From NCBI RefSeq assembly GCF_019704315.1, contig NZ_AP024597.1, forward strand, positions 1,736,001-1,800,000: 64,000 nt of DNA. The letters run 5' to 3'. Source of the DNA: Stygiolobus caldivivus (lineage in GTDB: Archaea; Thermoproteota; Thermoprotei_A; Sulfolobales; Sulfolobaceae). The notes beneath the pieces are model-generated. The model did no database searches. It saw only the letters and a list, made by a program, of their open reading frames with translations, and was not told the DNA's origin. Shown piece by piece: positions 56,401-64,000 of the stretch (within the stretch, counting starts at the first letter, position 1; every line of letters starts with the position of its first letter). The translations under genes were made by a program, and so were the position numbers.

Positions 56401-56652
56401 TTAGAACCTTAATGATTCACTTCTCCATTGTTTAATTTCTGCAATTGCCTCTTTCCCTTCTACATATTTCATTCTTATTTTACCCTTTTCAAAAACTGCG
56501 TTAATGTATCTTATATTACCGTCATCCCACCTATCATATTCTACAAGCCTACCTAAGTCAAACCTCTTGCCAATATTCCTTAACATCTTTATCTCGTAAT
56601 CCCTTAAAGAAACCTCCCTTTTTGGCGTTATAAAAGCGAAAAGCCTTCTCAC
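56401..56652 (-). CDS. Small hypothetical protein
   Basis: This 83-residue basic protein (net positive) has the predicted strand-rich middle RLVEYDRWDDGNIRYINAVF and KIRMKYVEGKEAI. There is no membrane segment, Cys or recognised motif. The coding look (charged, non-repetitive, clean start with GTGAGAAGGCTT-type Arg-rich beginning) supports a real gene, but the family is unknown. Confidence 0.5.
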   Translation of the reverse strand: MRRLFAFITPKREVSLRDYEIKMLRNIGKRFDLGRLVEYDRWDDGNIRYINAVFEKGKIRMKYVEGKEAIAEIKQWRSESLRF

Positions 56653-56946
56653 AAGAATGATTGATGAATATATCTTATTAAGTTTTAGGATTAGTTTTTA
56701 TATTCTATGTTGTTATAATTTATTTCAAAGAAAATTAGTTGGATTAAACGGCATTTGTATATTTAGTCCTTATATGTAGATAGAGAAATAAAAGTTAACC
56801 AATTTAAATTAAAAGTTTAGTCGGATCTACGCCTTATTCACGCAATATTTTTAAAGTTATAAATAAATATTTTTGAATAAAAATAAAATCCAAGTTAATT
56901 AGAAAAATACGTCATACTTATATAGCTAACACGTATTTTTGATATC
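56653..56946. other. AT-rich intergenic interval
   Basis: This is 294 bp of very AT-rich sequence between two divergent genes. I see no repeat A, B or C copy, RNA gene or ORF here. TTATATAGC near 56920 could be the TATA element of the EVE gene. Confidence 0.5.
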
Positions 56947-57396
56947 GTGGCTTACTGGATAATCCCAGTTCAGGAGGATTTTTGGGAAGCTATTCTTTCT
57001 ATTAATATTTACGGTTATAACAAAGAAAGTATAAAGCAATATGTAAAGAAAGGAGACGGTCTTATATTTTACGTAAATAAATATTATGCTAAAAAATATG
57101 GCGGTAAGTTTGTGGGAATTTATTCGGTAATATCAGACTGGTATACAGACTCTACTATATTATTTCCTGAAGAAAAAATTAAGAATAGGCCCATCTATAT
57201 TTATCGTGTAAAACTAGAAAAAATAGTTGTTGGAGAATGTTCATCAAAGGATATTATCGAGAAGGTCCATTTTATCGAAGATAAATATCAGTTCTCAAAA
57301 TACCTTAGAAACGTACCGGCAAACCTTAAGAGACCTATACCGCTGATAGACGTCCAGCTTATAGAGCAGTGCCTGAAGGAATCTATCTTACTATAG
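56947..57396 (+). CDS. EVE domain protein
   Basis: This 149-residue protein is a complete EVE (PUA-like) domain: AYWIIPVQEDFWEAI at the start, VKKGDGLIFYVNKYYAKKYG, FVGIYSVISDWYTDST, and YIYRVKLEKIV. EVE domains bind modified bases in DNA or RNA and recur in restriction and RNA-modification systems. Start is GTG. The last 14 bp overlap a small convergent gene. No methylase or nuclease partner is adjacent. Confidence 0.87.
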   Translation: MAYWIIPVQEDFWEAILSINIYGYNKESIKQYVKKGDGLIFYVNKYYAKKYGGKFVGIYSVISDWYTDSTILFPEEKIKNRPIYIYRVKLEKIVVGECSSKDIIEKVHFIEDKYQFSKYLRNVPANLKRPIPLIDVQLIEQCLKESILL

Positions 57397-57697
57397 ATAT
57401 AAAGTACCTTATGGCATTTAATAACTCATTTACAAGCCTCTCCAGAAGTAAGTGATAGACAAATATTATCACATATTTAAGCCTTATTACGAATAAAATC
57501 CTTCTAGCTAATTTCATATGTTGGTGGATATATTGCCTAAGTTTTTCACCCGCAGCCTCGAAGTACATCTCCTTTAAGAAGCTTATAAACTTCTTTATTA
57601 CAATTAGAAGTTCCCTATCACTCCTACAATATGAGATCTCGTTAACGTAATTTTCGTATGCCCTCTTAACTATTGCATAATCTACAATGTCTGTCAT
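57383..57697 (-). CDS. Small helical hypothetical protein
   Basis: This 104-residue protein is almost entirely helical, with a hydrophobic stretch RRILFVIRLKYVIIFVYHLL. It overlaps the end of the EVE gene. No motif is recognised; the helical, charged N-terminal half is loosely HEPN-like, but the Rx4-6H motif is not evident. It may be a real gene or a fortuitous frame. Confidence 0.45.
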   Translation of the reverse strand: MTDIVDYAIVKRAYENYVNEISYCRSDRELLIVIKKFISFLKEMYFEAAGEKLRQYIHQHMKLARRILFVIRLKYVIIFVYHLLLERLVNELLNAIRYFISIVR

Positions 57698-57769
57698 GTT
57701 ATATATATTATATGATAATATGTTTAAAGACTGAAGGCAGAAGAATTTACTTAACTACGTGTATTCCCT

Positions 57770-58978
57770 ATGAAGGATAGGATATTTTACCCTTTAAGTA
57801 GTATATTATTACCCATGGACTTGGTAAAAAATAAAAAACTCCTTATGCACGTAGGTCCTGTAGACATTTATGAAGAAGTACTATATGCAGGACTGAAAAA
57901 TAATGTAGGTTTTACATCGGAAGAATTCGTTAATGCATTCCAAAGTTCTCTAAAACGAGTCAGATATCTGTTCCAAGCTGACCAGACATACCAACCGTTC
58001 ATTATACCAGGCGGCGGGACTTCGGCAATGGAGAGCGTAACTTCGTTTCTATCTAGAGGAGATAAAGTCCTAGTAGTTACTAACGGAGTATTTGGCGATA
58101 GATGGCTCAATATTTTCAAAAAATATCCAGTAGAAGTTGACTGCCTAAAGGCTGATGCAGGGGATTACGTTGGAATAGAGTCTATTAGAGAAAAGGTCAA
58201 GCAAAAACATTATAAACTAATCACGTTCACACATGTAGAGACGAGCACTGGAGTAAGGCACCCTATAAAAGAAAGTGTAGAAGAGATTAGAGATTATGTA
58301 GATATAATAGTAGTCGACGGGGTATCAAGTGTAGGTGCTGAAGAAGTGAAGGCAAAAGACTGGAATGTAGATATTTACCTGACCGCAAGCCAAAAAGCCA
58401 TAGGAGCACCCCCGGGACTGGGACTACTGGTAGTTTCTGAAAACGCTATGAAGAATTTAAAAGGAGAAAACATCGCTGGGTATTATCTCGACCTCAATAA
58501 CTGGCTACCAGTAATGAGAGGAATGGAAGAGGGTAAATCAGCTTATTTCTCGACATTACCAGTCCATACGGTGTTCATGCTAAACGAGGCTTTAAAACTG
58601 GTACAGGATGAAGGGATAGAAAACAGAATTAAAAGACATGAAAAAGTAGCCGGAGCCATAAGGGCAGGCATAGAAGGGATGGGGCTTAATGTAGTAGCTA
58701 AAAAGCCTGAGGCTTATAGTAATACGGTTACAGGCGTAATGCTTAAGAAAGTTAAAGCCCAAGACGTATTAGCCGAAATAGTTAAAGAAGGTGTGGAATT
58801 AGCTCCTGGTGTTCACCCTTCACTGCAAGGAAAATATATTAGAATAGGCCACATGGGATGGGTTACACCAAATGATGCTGTCGTGACTATCTCTGCCCTA
58901 GAGAGAACACTTAAACGCCTAGGAGAGGACATTAAGATCGGCGAAGGAGTTAAGGCTACACAATCTTATTTATCATAA
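57770..58978 (+). CDS. Alanine-glyoxylate/serine-pyruvate aminotransferase family (class V PLP enzyme)
   Basis: This 402-residue protein has [62 protein letters not shown] (Asp for PLP nitrogen) and the Schiff-base Lys in [14 protein letters not shown]. Homologues transaminate alanine, serine or glyoxylate, or act on (S)-ureidoglycine or phosphonates. The core starts near [15 protein letters not shown] (57815), so the first 15 residues may not be translated. It is followed after 18 bp by the BluB-like gene. Confidence 0.88.
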   Translation: MKDRIFYPLSSILLPMDLVKNKKLLMHVGPVDIYEEVLYAGLKNNVGFTSEEFVNAFQSSLKRVRYLFQADQTYQPFIIPGGGTSAMESVTSFLSRGDKVLVVTNGVFGDRWLNIFKKYPVEVDCLKADAGDYVGIESIREKVKQKHYKLITFTHVETSTGVRHPIKESVEEIRDYVDIIVVDGVSSVGAEEVKAKDWNVDIYLTASQKAIGAPPGLGLLVVSENAMKNLKGENIAGYYLDLNNWLPVMRGMEEGKSAYFSTLPVHTVFMLNEALKLVQDEGIENRIKRHEKVAGAIRAGIEGMGLNVVAKKPEAYSNTVTGVMLKKVKAQDVLAEIVKEGVELAPGVHPSLQGKYIRIGHMGWVTPNDAVVTISALERTLKRLGEDIKIGEGVKATQSYLS

Positions 58979-58996
58979 GATGGATATTTTATCCAT

Positions 58997-59665
58997 ATGG
59001 ATTTATATGAAGCCATAAAGAAAAGGAGGGACGTCAGGAGCTATTACATAAAGGATAAACCAATACCTGATGAAGTTCTGGCTAAGATTTTACTTGCAGC
59101 TCATTTAGCTCCTTCAGTTGGTTACTCTCAACCGTGGAATTTCATTATTATAAAAGATGTAGAAAAAAGATCGAAAATTAAGGAACTAGTACAAATAGAA
59201 AGAGAGAATTTTAGAAAAAAACTGGATGAAGAAAGAAAGAGAATATTTGATAACATTAAAATAGAGGCTATACTTGATACGCCGATAAATTTAGCTGTAA
59301 CTTGTGATCCTAAACGTTTCGGTCCCAATGTACTTGGTAGAACTACAATGCCCGAACTTTGTCAGTATAGCACGGTCTTAGCCATAGAAAACCTTTGGCT
59401 AGCCGCAACAGCGGAAGGAATAGGTGTAGGATGGGTAAGTTTCTTTAAGAAAGATGATGTTAAAAAAATCCTTTCAATACCTGAACATGTTGATCTTGTA
59501 GCATATCTTACACTAGGTTATGTTAATAAGTTCCCTGAAAAACCAGAGCTGGAAGAGAAAGGATGGCTAACCAGAGTACCTTTAGAGGAATTAGTCTATG
59601 AAGACTTTTTCGGTAATAGACCGGAAGAGAAGTTGATCACTGCTTTAAAAAATGTAAAATTTTAG
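58997..59665 (+). CDS. bluB: BluB-like flavin destructase / nitroreductase-fold protein
   Basis: In this 222-residue protein [78 protein letters not shown] and [18 protein letters not shown] follow the BluB pattern closely, more so than generic nitroreductases. BluB breaks down FMNH2 with O2 to 5,6-dimethylbenzimidazole, the lower ligand of cobalamin. No other cobalamin genes are adjacent. Confidence 0.8.
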   Translation: MDLYEAIKKRRDVRSYYIKDKPIPDEVLAKILLAAHLAPSVGYSQPWNFIIIKDVEKRSKIKELVQIERENFRKKLDEERKRIFDNIKIEAILDTPINLAVTCDPKRFGPNVLGRTTMPELCQYSTVLAIENLWLAATAEGIGVGWVSFFKKDDVKKILSIPEHVDLVAYLTLGYVNKFPEKPELEEKGWLTRVPLEELVYEDFFGNRPEEKLITALKNVKF

Positions 59666-59852
59666 TGCTAACAGCAGAAATAATATAGTATTCTATCATG
59701 AAAACTATAGATACATAAAAAATTAAGAATTCAGGGGATAACGCTAAGGAATAGGCTTTAGGCCCATAAAGCTCTCTAATCGTCATGAGCCCAATTTTAA
59801 CGTCAAAGAAAGTTAATACCAGAGAGAGTAGCCCGAATATAACCTTGTCCAT
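59637..59852 (-). CDS. Small two-TM membrane protein
   Basis: This 71-residue protein has two hydrophobic helices ([20 protein letters not shown] and [19 protein letters not shown]). The stop lies inside the end of the BluB-like gene on the opposite strand. It resembles the many uncharacterised small membrane proteins of Sulfolobales. No motif is recognised. Confidence 0.5.
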   Translation of the reverse strand: MDKVIFGLLSLVLTFFDVKIGLMTIRELYGPKAYSLALSPEFLIFYVSIVFMIEYYIISAVSTKILHFLKQ

Positions 59853-59897
59853 TAAGTAATATTAAAGATTTTAAAAAATAAGGATTTTTATTTCGCT

Positions 59898-60392
59898 CTA
59901 GTTTGTAGTTTTAGCGGATTTTAAGAATGAAAGTATTCCTCCGGATTTCAATATTTCAAGGGGCATACCGGTAATACCCTTACCTTTTAATACGACATTC
60001 TGGTTCACAACTATCTCTCCGGTCTCTACGTTAACTTTGATATAATCATCTTGGTTTATCTTCTTCGTAGCATCGGGTAGAATTATTACTGGTAACCCGT
60101 TATTTATTGCGTTCCTAAAGAATATCCTTGCAAACGATTCAGCTATAACAGCCCTCACACCGGCAGCCTTTAGTGCAATAGCCGCTTGTTCCCTTGAAGA
60201 ACCCATTCCGAATACTTTTCCTGCTACTAATATGACACCTTGAGAAGCTTTTTTATAAAACTCAGGGTCTAAAGGCTCCATAGCGTGTTGTGCTAAGTAT
60301 TGTGGATCAGTGTACTTTAAGTGCCTTGCGGGGATAATTATGTCTGTATCGATTTTATCACCAAACTTTAGGACTTTCCCCTCAACTATCAT
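59898..60392 (-). CDS. leuD: 3-Isopropylmalate/homoaconitate dehydratase small subunit
   Basis: This 164-residue swivelling subunit of the aconitase superfamily has [20 protein letters not shown] at the N-terminus, [20 protein letters not shown] (substrate-binding loop) and [15 protein letters not shown]. The archaeal two-subunit enzyme serves leucine synthesis, lysine synthesis or both. It overlaps leuC by 4 bp. Confidence 0.93.
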   Translation of the reverse strand: MIVEGKVLKFGDKIDTDIIIPARHLKYTDPQYLAQHAMEPLDPEFYKKASQGVILVAGKVFGMGSSREQAAIALKAAGVRAVIAESFARIFFRNAINNGLPVIILPDATKKINQDDYIKVNVETGEIVVNQNVVLKGKGITGMPLEILKSGGILSFLKSAKTTN

Positions 60393-61636
60393 GAGAACCG
60401 CCTCGGGTCGGTAATTTTACCCTCAACTGCCGTAGCTGCTGCAACAGCTGGTCCTGCTAAGTATACTTTTGAGTCTGGACTCCCCATTCTTCCTTTAAAG
60501 TTCCTAGAGCTCGTCGAAACCATGACCTCACCTGGACCTGCTACACCAAAATGACCTCCCAGACACGGACCGCACGTACCGTATGTCACTACACACCCCG
60601 CTTGAACTAAGGTATCGATATACCCCGCTTCCATTGCCTTCCTAAATAAATCGTAAGAGGCGGGGATAGCAATACACCTAGTCTTTACCCTTTTACCCTT
60701 CATTATCTTAGCTGCCATCTCGAAATCACTTAGCCTACCATTAGTACATGAACCTATATACACTTGGTCAACCTCAAGCCCTTCAACTTCACCTACGGCT
60801 TTGACGTTATCTACGCTGTGCGGCGCAGCTACTAAAGGTTCTAACTTAGATAGGTCTATCGTGTACTCGTCTTTATACTTAGCTCCGCTATCGGGTTGTA
60901 CTAACTGAGGTTCGTATCCTCTCATTGTTTTAATGTAATTCACCGTTTCGGAATCAGGTATGAACATCAGCGCGTCGGCATTCATCTCTATCCCCATATT
61001 AGATACTGTAGCCCTGAAGTCCATAGGAAAAGCTGAAGGTTCTTTTACAAAGACCTCTATAGACATACCGTTAAAGTAATCCGCTTTAAAGTCACCTAGT
61101 ATCTTTAAGGCTACGTCTTTTCCGTTTATCCACTTATTAGGTTTCCCTTCTAACGTTATCTTAAACGGTTCAGGTACCACTACCCACGTCTTACCCGTAA
61201 TTACTGCTGCCGCAACATCGCTTGCACCTAACCCTTGTGCAAAGGCACCTACAGCACCCGAAGTAGTAGTGTGGCTATCTGCTGCCACTATGACGTAGCC
61301 GGGATTTGCATATTTTTCTAAAAGTATTTGGTGTAATATACCTACATTTATGTCGTGGAAATTTGGGATGGAAAGGTTCTTTACAAAATGCCTGATCTGA
61401 TCCTGAATTTCTGCACTCCTGACATCTGGTGGCGGTGCCAAATGATCAAACGCTATAACTATTTTTCCTTTATCAAATACCTTTAACATACCCGCTTTTT
61501 CCATTACTTCTATCACGTGATACCCAGTTAAGTCGTGGAATGCTGCGATGTCTACGTTAATTTCGGTAACGTCAGCTGGAGAGACAGCTTTACCTGCAGC
61601 CCTACTTAAGATTTTTTCGGTTAATGTTTGAGACAT
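60389..61636 (-). CDS. leuC: 3-Isopropylmalate/homoaconitate dehydratase large subunit
   Basis: This 415-residue subunit carries the [4Fe-4S] cluster. Cluster Cys residues lie in [18 protein letters not shown] and [35 protein letters not shown] and [20 protein letters not shown] are family motifs. It forms the enzyme with the downstream small subunit. Whether it works on isopropylmalate, homocitrate or both cannot be decided here. Confidence 0.93.
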   Translation of the reverse strand: MSQTLTEKILSRAAGKAVSPADVTEINVDIAAFHDLTGYHVIEVMEKAGMLKVFDKGKIVIAFDHLAPPPDVRSAEIQDQIRHFVKNLSIPNFHDINVGILHQILLEKYANPGYVIVAADSHTTTSGAVGAFAQGLGASDVAAAVITGKTWVVVPEPFKITLEGKPNKWINGKDVALKILGDFKADYFNGMSIEVFVKEPSAFPMDFRATVSNMGIEMNADALMFIPDSETVNYIKTMRGYEPQLVQPDSGAKYKDEYTIDLSKLEPLVAAPHSVDNVKAVGEVEGLEVDQVYIGSCTNGRLSDFEMAAKIMKGKRVKTRCIAIPASYDLFRKAMEAGYIDTLVQAGCVVTYGTCGPCLGGHFGVAGPGEVMVSTSSRNFKGRMGSPDSKVYLAGPAVAAATAVEGKITDPRRFS

Positions 61637-61699
61637 CCCGTAGATAAGTTACAAAAGGTAAAAATAAATGTTTATTACGTAAATGGTTCATATTTCGAA

Positions 61700-62530
61700 C
61701 TAAGTAGTAATCACTTTTTTCGAATTATTCTTTCTAGCTATAAAATAAGATACAGCAGTCCCAGCAAAATATAATCCTGAGAGGATAATACCTATAGTAG
61801 TCTCTATTAACCCTCCGGTAGTCCCAGGTGAAATGATCCAGGCTATTATAAACGAGATCATTACACCCCATCTCCAGTTCTTTAGCCATGTATGGGGCTT
61901 TACCAAGCCTAACTTGGTCATGCCCGCCATTACTAAGGGGAGCTCAAAAGCTACACCAGTAGCAGTCATAAGAAGTAATATTGTTGAAACTATTGACTTA
62001 AAACTGAGAGTAGGGTCTATATTTAACGCTAAGTCATATCTGTACACAAAGAGGAACATAAAAGGTAAAATTATAAAATATGCGAACGCAGAACCAGCTG
62101 CGAAAAGGAGAACAGCAGGAATTATTGTTTTTCTGACAAATTTCTTCTCATGTTCATATAAACCTGGTGCAACAAAAGCCCAAAATTCTCTAGCTATAAA
62201 AGGAGATGCTGAAAATATTGCTAAGTATGCTGCTACGGATAACCCAGAAAATATTGGGTCTAGGGTGTTAATTGTTATAGGCTTAAGACCGGGAGGTATT
62301 TCTCTATCTATAAAATCCCTTACAAACAGCACAGCGATACTGTGGTATAAAGAAGGATAAGGGATTGGAACCCGATAAGGACCCAACTGGATAAAGGTTA
62401 TCCCAAAAGTGAAATAAAGAATGAAGAAAAAAGCCAAAATCATTATAACCCTCTTTAGTCTGGTCAGTAATTCCCTAATGTGGTCGAGTAAAGGCAGTTC
62501 TTTATCTTGGGTTTCCTTCTGGTAACTCAT
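61700..62530 (-). CDS. tatC: Sec-independent (Tat) translocase subunit TatC
   Basis: This 276-residue protein has six membrane helices and a cytoplasmic N-terminus LLDHIRELLTRLKRVIMILA that matches the TatC start. SASPFIAREFWAFVAPGLYEHEKKF is the conserved periplasmic-to-helix block and FELPLVMAGMTKLGLVKP the helix 4-5 block. It recognises twin-arginine signals. It overlaps the TatA-like gene upstream by 4 bp. Confidence 0.95.
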   Translation of the reverse strand: MSYQKETQDKELPLLDHIRELLTRLKRVIMILAFFFILYFTFGITFIQLGPYRVPIPYPSLYHSIAVLFVRDFIDREIPPGLKPITINTLDPIFSGLSVAAYLAIFSASPFIAREFWAFVAPGLYEHEKKFVRKTIIPAVLLFAAGSAFAYFIILPFMFLFVYRYDLALNIDPTLSFKSIVSTILLLMTATGVAFELPLVMAGMTKLGLVKPHTWLKNWRWGVMISFIIAWIISPGTTGGLIETTIGIILSGLYFAGTAVSYFIARKNNSKKVITT

Positions 62531-62889
62531 TTACTGACGCCACCTTGCTTCTTTAACCTTTCAATCTCATCCTCTAGCTCCTTTATTCTTTCTTCTAATA
62601 TTTTCACCCTTATGTCGTCAGCTGCCTGGTTTAAGGTCGTTGATGTTTCTCTGAAAGCCCTAGAAGTAACATCATTAGTCTCCCTCACAATTTCATTAGT
62701 TGAACTTGATACGTCCTCTAGCTCCCTCCTTAATTCGTTCATTAACTCACTTTGCTTCTTTTTCAGCTGGTTATATCCCCTAATGGCTGATTTTATAGTA
62801 GATAGGGAGTTTTTATCCCCAGAGAATAGTAAAAGCCCAAGTAAAACTATAACTAAAAAATCGTCTATTGAATTTATCATTTCCCCCAC
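62527..62889 (-). CDS. TatA/TatB-like translocase subunit with long coiled coil
   Basis: In this 120-residue protein a short N-terminal membrane helix (DFLVIVLLGLLLFSGDK) is followed by an amphipathic helix (STIKSAIRGYNQL) and a coiled coil to the end (ILEERIKELEDEIERLKKQ). The helix-hinge-amphipathic layout is that of TatA/B; the GDK at the hinge replaces the usual FG. It lies between tatC and the other TatA gene in one operon, so it is likely the TatB-like partner. Confidence 0.75.
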   Translation of the reverse strand: MGEMINSIDDFLVIVLLGLLLFSGDKNSLSTIKSAIRGYNQLKKKQSELMNELRRELEDVSSSTNEIVRETNDVTSRAFRETSTTLNQAADDIRVKILEERIKELEDEIERLKKQGGVSK

Positions 62890-62899
62890 CTAATGGGGT

Positions 62900-63187
62900 T
62901 TAGCTGTTTTGTTGCTTCTGCTCCTTTTTTAAATCTTCTAACTGTTTTTGTAACTCATCAATTTTCTTCTGAAGGTCTGCCTCTTTAGAAGATTGATTAG
63001 GTTGTATGTTTTGGTTCTGAGCTTGTTGCATTTGCATAAGCTCCATTTCTGCTTCCATTTTTCCCTTCTTGAACTCGCCTGTAGCTCGGCCTAACGACCT
63101 AAATATCTCAGGAATTTTAGTAGCTCCGAAGAACAGTATTATAGCAACCACAATCAGTATTATTATGTCATTAGGAACTGGCCCCAT
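62900..63187 (-). CDS. tatA: Tat translocase pore subunit TatA
   Basis: In this 95-residue protein the N-terminal helix NDIIILIVVAIILFFGATKI is followed by the FG hinge and amphipathic helix PEIFRSLGRATGEFKKG, the classical TatA motif. The tail is Gln/Lys-rich coiled coil. It is first in the operon tatA - tatB-like - tatC, so its own promoter lies in 63188-63250. Confidence 0.93.
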   Translation of the reverse strand: MGPVPNDIIILIVVAIILFFGATKIPEIFRSLGRATGEFKKGKMEAEMELMQMQQAQNQNIQPNQSSKEADLQKKIDELQKQLEDLKKEQKQQNS

Positions 63188-63515
63188 ATTTTATCACATT
63201 TAATAGTTGTCGGCCATACTAATAAACTTTCACTTCATTAATATGTTACTTATATTAATCTATTTATTCACCAAACGAGAATTATCTCTGGGTAGAGTAA
63301 GTATATAAAAGAGGATTTTATTTTAGTCATATACTCATGAATAATTGAGAAATTATTACATGATATTCAAGTAGTGAATCGTTCCCGAGGTAATTTAGGT
63401 ATCTTTTACGATTTCCGTCTATCTAAGTATGGTTTTAGATTATAACTTAATTAAATGTACAGACATAACAATAATTATTAAATAATTAATACATGATATC
63501 GTATAAAAGCGTATT

Positions 63516-63637
63516 ATAAAGAGGTTATAATTTAGGCTATCCACAATGATTCTACGTGTACTATATATTTATGCATTGAATTATACTAATTTTATGGATA
63601 AAATTACAATTTGCAGAGGAACAGTAAAAGGCCCTTG
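63516..63637 (+). repeat. Dispersed non-coding repeat A, copy 5 (3' part)
   Basis: GAGGTTATAATTTAGGC, TATACTAATTTTATGGATAA, AATTACAATTTGCAGAGGAA and GGCCCTT align with the second half of copies 1-3. The 5' part with the TTAACNGTTAA palindrome is not found. It is about 85 bp from repeat B copy 3, the same A-then-B order as at 42434-42726. Apart from these repeats 63188-64000 is AT-rich with no gene. Confidence 0.55.
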
Positions 63638-63721
63638 TGTGATTTAAGCACTTCTTATATTCACATTTATCAAATTTCAATAATAGAAAAAGATTTTGTC
63701 CATTATATTTCTAATATTAAA

Positions 63722-63823
63722 CTATACTCCCAATATGTAAAGGACAACAATATCCCTATTATAGTGTAGTTAGACCCCCAGCATATAAAGACATAGACCT
63801 TGACTTCGAAGGTATAACTAAGT
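63722..63823 (+). repeat. Dispersed repeat B, copy 3
   Basis: CTATACTCCCAATATGTAAA, GGACAACAATATCCCTATTA, CCCCCAGCATATAAAGACAT and AGACCTTGACTTCGAAGGTA, then TAACTAAGTATAAA. ACCTT-GACTTCG-AAGGT is a clear hairpin. The ends TATACTCC and (reverse complement) TTTATACTTAGTTA echo the TTATACT ends of element C. Confidence 0.68.
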
Positions 63824-64000
63824 ATAAAATGGTCGTATCCCTATAAGTTTAAATTTTTATATCAGTATTATAAATTAATTTGTTCTAAAATTAAATGTTC
63901 CAATATATTTATTATGGGCTAAGAATTCTACTTACATTTAAACCCATTTTTTTACGCTTAATCGATTTGACCTAAAATATTCCCCTCTAGATCAAGAGTA

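Noticed and set aside
57705-57740. ATGATAA followed 12 nt later by CTGA, a possible half C/D box RNA.
   Set aside because: The C box is imperfect, no C'/D pair follows, and the region is AT-rich enough for chance.

Overview
The window is chromosomal DNA from a thermoacidophilic crenarchaeon of the order Sulfolobales. The basis is gene content and style: archaeal SAM synthetase, sn-glycerol-1-phosphate dehydrogenase (archaeal lipids), aCPSF1, LSm, L37e, DUF460, DUF929, DUF2153, protein disulfide oxidoreductase, tRNA genes with canonical archaeal introns, and remnants of SSV-type (fusellovirus) integrases. Genes are tightly packed, often overlapping by 1-40 bp, many with TTG/GTG starts. The species cannot be named from the sequence alone.

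Layout. 1-1160: a tRNA-Asp gene whose 3' half is an integration site, an integrase N-terminal remnant reading into it, and two copies of a dispersed repeat (here 'A'). 1161-9486: MFS transporter, a broken secreted-protein gene, DEAD-box helicase, DUF202 membrane protein, a GTPase-like EF-Tu-domain protein, a cation exchanger, a HAD hydrolase and an ABC exporter. 9487-10590: gene-free, with two copies of a palindromic 108-bp MITE-like element ('C'). 10591-20624: tetrapyrrole operon (precorrin-2 dehydrogenase, hemA, hemB, hemL, hemC, hemD) running on into a small unknown gene, an alkaline-phosphatase-superfamily enzyme and two flavoprotein oxidoreductases. 20613-39573: informational and core metabolic genes (metallo-beta-lactamase nuclease, DNA ligase, dCTP deaminase, Pdo, AMMECR1, Mut7-C, RqcH/NFACT, Rio2, DUF460, SAM synthetase, LSm, CTP synthase, hexulose-phosphate synthase, phosphosugar mutase). 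A C/D box guide RNA candidate lies between ligase and dcd. 39865-42740: accessory patch with tRNA-His, a second integrase remnant, vapBC and more repeats. 42741-48820: coaBC, Ard1 acetyltransferase and an overlapping operon of RHH protein, DUF1464, nucleotidyltransferase, CitG-like and phosphoesterase genes. 48821-50163: two intron-containing tRNAs among repeats. 50164-63187: spermidine synthase, L37e, FKBP, G1P dehydrogenase, aCPSF1, CAP-domain protein, tRNA-Val, EVE protein, aminotransferase, BluB-like flavoenzyme, isopropylmalate/homoaconitate dehydratase pair and a Tat translocase operon. 63188-64000: repeats only.

How it fits together. The core genes are ordinary for the order. The less explained material is (i) three families of short non-coding repeats (A, B, C) concentrated beside tRNA genes, integrase scars and vapBC; families B and C share terminal sequences; (ii) two integrase remnants with a conserved upstream palindrome; (iii) an operon joining a CitG-like enzyme to a nucleotidyltransferase, an ASKHA-fold DUF1464 protein and a phosphoesterase, beside coaBC, which could make an uncharacterised CoA-derived cofactor; and (iv) two genes whose conserved N-termini can only be reached from an ATT codon.
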